From Thermodesulfobacteriaceae bacterium (GTDB lineage Bacteria; Desulfobacterota; Thermodesulfobacteria; Thermodesulfobacteriales; Thermodesulfobacteriaceae), in the NCBI GenBank assembly GCA_015494725.1, contig WGAR01000108.1, positions 1-30,916 of the forward strand: DNA of 30,916 nt, given 5' to 3'. This document shows, piece after piece, positions 29,299 through 30,916 of the stretch. The first letter of the stretch is position 1; the number at the start of each line of letters is the position of its first letter. A program made the position numbers and the translations under genes. The notes under the pieces are model-generated. The model did no database searches. It was not told the origin of the DNA and worked only from the letters and a program-made list of their open reading frames with translations.

Positions 29299-30606
29299 AT
29301 GGATGTGTTATGGGCCTCGAGATTGCAATTCGCCGTAGCGGCATCCTTTCATTTCCTTTTTGTTCCTCTCACCCTGGGGCTTTCGGTTCTCACCGCCATT
29401 CTGGAGACCCTGTATGTAAAGACCGGCGATGAAGACTATCGCCGGGCGGCTAAGTTCTGGGGAAGGCTTTTTCTCATCAATTTCGCCCTGGGGGTGGTTA
29501 CAGGCATCACTCTGGAATTCCAGTTCGGGACCAACTGGCGGTATTATTCCGAATACGTAGGAGACATCTTCGGGTCTCTTCTGGCCATCGAGGCCACGCT
29601 GGCCTTTTTTCTGGAGTCCACCTTTGTGGCGGTGTGGGCCTTCGGCTGGAACCGGCTTTCTCCCAAGCTTCACTGTGTGGCCATCTGGCTGGTGGCTCTG
29701 GCTTCCAATATTTCCGCCTTCTGGATCCTCATGGCCAATGGCTGGATGCAGCATCCCGTGGGTTATGTTCTCCGGCACGGGCGGGCCGAGCTGCAGAGTT
29801 TTGCGGCCGTGGTCTTGAATAAGTTTGCCTGGCTGGAATTCCTGCACACCGTTCCGGCGGCCTATATTCTTTCGGGTTTCTTCGTGCTCGGGGTTTCGGC
29901 CTGGCATCTGCTCCGGAAGAACGAGGTGGAATTCTTCCGCAAAAGTTTCCGGGTGGCCGCGGTATGGACGGTAATCTTCGCCCTGTTTGTCTTTGTGGAG
30001 GGGCATCTCCATGGCACCGAGGTGGCGCATACCCAGCCCGCCAAGCTTGCGGCCATGGAGGCCCTGTGGGAGACCCAGCGCGGTGCTCCCTGGACCCTTT
30101 TTGCCCTTCCCGACCCGCAAAACGAGCGTAATATCGTGGAAATCAAGATTCCCAAGGTCCTGAGTCTCCTGGCCTTCCATTCCACCCAGGCCGAGGTGAA
30201 AGGCCTCAAGGCCTTCCCGCCTCAGGATCGTCCTCCGGTATCCTTTACCTTCTGGAGCTTTCGGATCATGGTTTTTCTGGGGATCTGGTTCGTCCTGGCC
30301 AGCCTTTGGGCTTTCAAACACCGGAAAGACCCCCTGGCTTCCCCCTGGCTTTTGCGGGCCCTGATCTGGACCATACCCCTTCCTTATCTGGCCATCGAGG
30401 CCGGCTGGATGGTGGCCGAGGTGGGGCGTCAACCCTGGATCGTTTACGGGGTCATGAAGACCGCTCAGGCCGTTTCTCATCTCTCTCCGGCCCAGGTTAC
30501 GGCCACCCTGGTGGCCTTCGTGATCTTTTACACCGTGCTGGGGGTGATCGATTTCTGGTTGCTGGCCCATTATGCCCGTAAAGGCCCTGAGCCGGTAAGA
30601 GCCTAG
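29299..30606 (+). CDS. cydA: Cytochrome bd quinol oxidase subunit I
   Basis: The haem-bearing subunit of the high-affinity oxygen reductase in the inner membrane, oxidising menaquinol. The 435-residue protein has about nine hydrophobic segments. Haem ligands are in the expected places: H18 (SFHFLFVPLTLG), H183 (EFLHTVPAAYIL) and M371 (EAGWMVAEVGRQPW). The proton-path glutamates are in LLAIEATLAFFLESTFVAVWAFGWNRL, and the signature GRQPWIVYG is intact. The length suits a short Q-loop form. AGGAGG stands 6 nt before ATG 29299; an in-frame TTG at 29293 is not needed. In an anaerobe this enzyme usually removes oxygen. Confidence 0.96.
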   Translation: MDVLWASRLQFAVAASFHFLFVPLTLGLSVLTAILETLYVKTGDEDYRRAAKFWGRLFLINFALGVVTGITLEFQFGTNWRYYSEYVGDIFGSLLAIEATLAFFLESTFVAVWAFGWNRLSPKLHCVAIWLVALASNISAFWILMANGWMQHPVGYVLRHGRAELQSFAAVVLNKFAWLEFLHTVPAAYILSGFFVLGVSAWHLLRKNEVEFFRKSFRVAAVWTVIFALFVFVEGHLHGTEVAHTQPAKLAAMEALWETQRGAPWTLFALPDPQNERNIVEIKIPKVLSLLAFHSTQAEVKGLKAFPPQDRPPVSFTFWSFRIMVFLGIWFVLASLWAFKHRKDPLASPWLLRALIWTIPLPYLAIEAGWMVAEVGRQPWIVYGVMKTAQAVSHLSPAQVTATLVAFVIFYTVLGVIDFWLLAHYARKGPEPVRA

Positions 30607-30632
30607 AAATTTAAAGTAAGGAGGGTTGAGTC

Positions 30633-30916
30633 ATGGGACACAATATCTTTCAGATAATCTGGTTTATTCTCTGGGGGGTGCTGTGGGCGGGCTATTTTGT
30701 CCTGGATGGGTTCGATCTGGGGGCCGGTATCCTTCTTCCCTGTGTCACCCGCAACGAGATCGAACGGCGTGCGGTTTATCAGGCCATCGGTCCTTTCTGG
30801 GACGGTAACGAGGTCTGGCTCATTACCGCCGGTGGGGCCACCTTCGCCGCCTTCCCCAAGACCTATGCGGTGATGTTCAGCGGCCTCTATACCGCACTCT
30901 ATCTCCTGCTCTTCGG
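30633..30916 (+). CDS. cydB: Cytochrome bd quinol oxidase subunit II (partial, cut by window end)
   Basis: Only the first 94 codons are inside the window and the frame remains open at the edge. The N-terminus has the CydB signatures YFVLDGFDLGAGILLP and AIGPFWDGNEVWLITAGGATFAAFP, followed by the second hydrophobic segment. GGAGG lies before ATG 30633, which is 26 nt after the cydA stop, so the two genes form an operon. CydB is the second membrane subunit and partners CydA in the oxidase. Confidence 0.95.
   Translation, partial: MGHNIFQIIWFILWGVLWAGYFVLDGFDLGAGILLPCVTRNEIERRAVYQAIGPFWDGNEVWLITAGGATFAAFPKTYAVMFSGLYTALYLLLF

Noticed and set aside
1..30916. CRISPR arrays, insertion sequences, prophage or defence genes
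   Set aside because: No regularly spaced repeats, transposase, integrase or phage proteins were seen; the only tandem repeat is the 21-bp duplication at 24202-24243.

Overview
This window is a dense, GC-rich (about 60%) block of bacterial chromosome. The gene set suggests a thermophilic, low-oxygen, menaquinone-using Gram-negative bacterium of the Thermodesulfobacteriota (Thermodesulfobacteria-like) type. The pointers are futalosine-route menaquinone genes (mqnC, an mqnX-type deaminase, mqnA) with a MenG/UbiE methyltransferase, LPS genes (kdsB, a GT9 heptosyltransferase-like gene), an endonuclease Q, two tandem Hsp20 genes, a DUF4416 gene and a cytochrome bd oxidase. The taxon is an inference from gene content and protein style; no rRNA gene is present. 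I see no IS element, prophage, CRISPR array, tRNA or rRNA. No gene-free stretch exceeds 300 bases; the largest gaps are the rho leader (1-141) and the nifA-like/Rrf2 divergent region (28608-28752).

Layout. 142-3187 (+): rho, rpmE, prfA and an Mth938-like gene. 3129-3762 (-): a stand-alone receiver followed by an HU-like protein that lacks the DNA-embracing beta-arm. 3804-5456 (+): Trm112-like, DUF4416, moaA, all overlapping. 5516-6730 (+): AlaA-like aminotransferase. 6727-10472 (-): mqnC, mqnX-type amidohydrolase, mqnA, ubiE/menG, each overlapping the next. 10516-11832 (+): endonuclease Q with a C-terminal sliding-clamp-like motif. 11774-18100 (-): recG, hom, a CheD-like gene, an HDOD gene and a YbdG-type MscS channel, all overlapping or within 15 nt. 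18186-20552 (+): lon. 20549-21382 (-): GT2 glycosyltransferase. 21497-22380 (+): two hsp20 genes. 22397-23128 (-): kdsB. 23200-24330 (+): a secreted protein with a FlgO/TolB-N-like domain and a Pro-rich tail. 24068-28607 (-): NifA-like sigma54 activator, pcnB-type nucleotidyltransferase, stand-alone SagB-type nitroreductase, GT9 glycosyltransferase. 28753 to the end (+): Rrf2 regulator, cydA, cydB (cut by the window edge).

The genome is very compact. Genes on one strand overlap by 1-31 nt, and five of the six convergent pairs overlap at their 3' ends (4, 59, 59, 4 and 263 nt). Divergent promoters are packed so tightly that core elements overlap (recG/lon share the -35 region; mqnC/endoQ share the -10 region), and recG and endoQ appear to make leaderless or near-leaderless mRNAs.

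The most unusual items are the bacterial EndoQ with a QQSLF C-terminus, the receiver plus armless-HU pair, the CheD-like protein whose catalytic His is replaced by Glu, the NifA-PcnB-SagB-GT9 operon, the 263-nt antisense overlap of two C-terminal tails, and a perfect palindrome over the -10 element of the Rrf2-cyd locus. I did not find a clear new defence system or mobile system.
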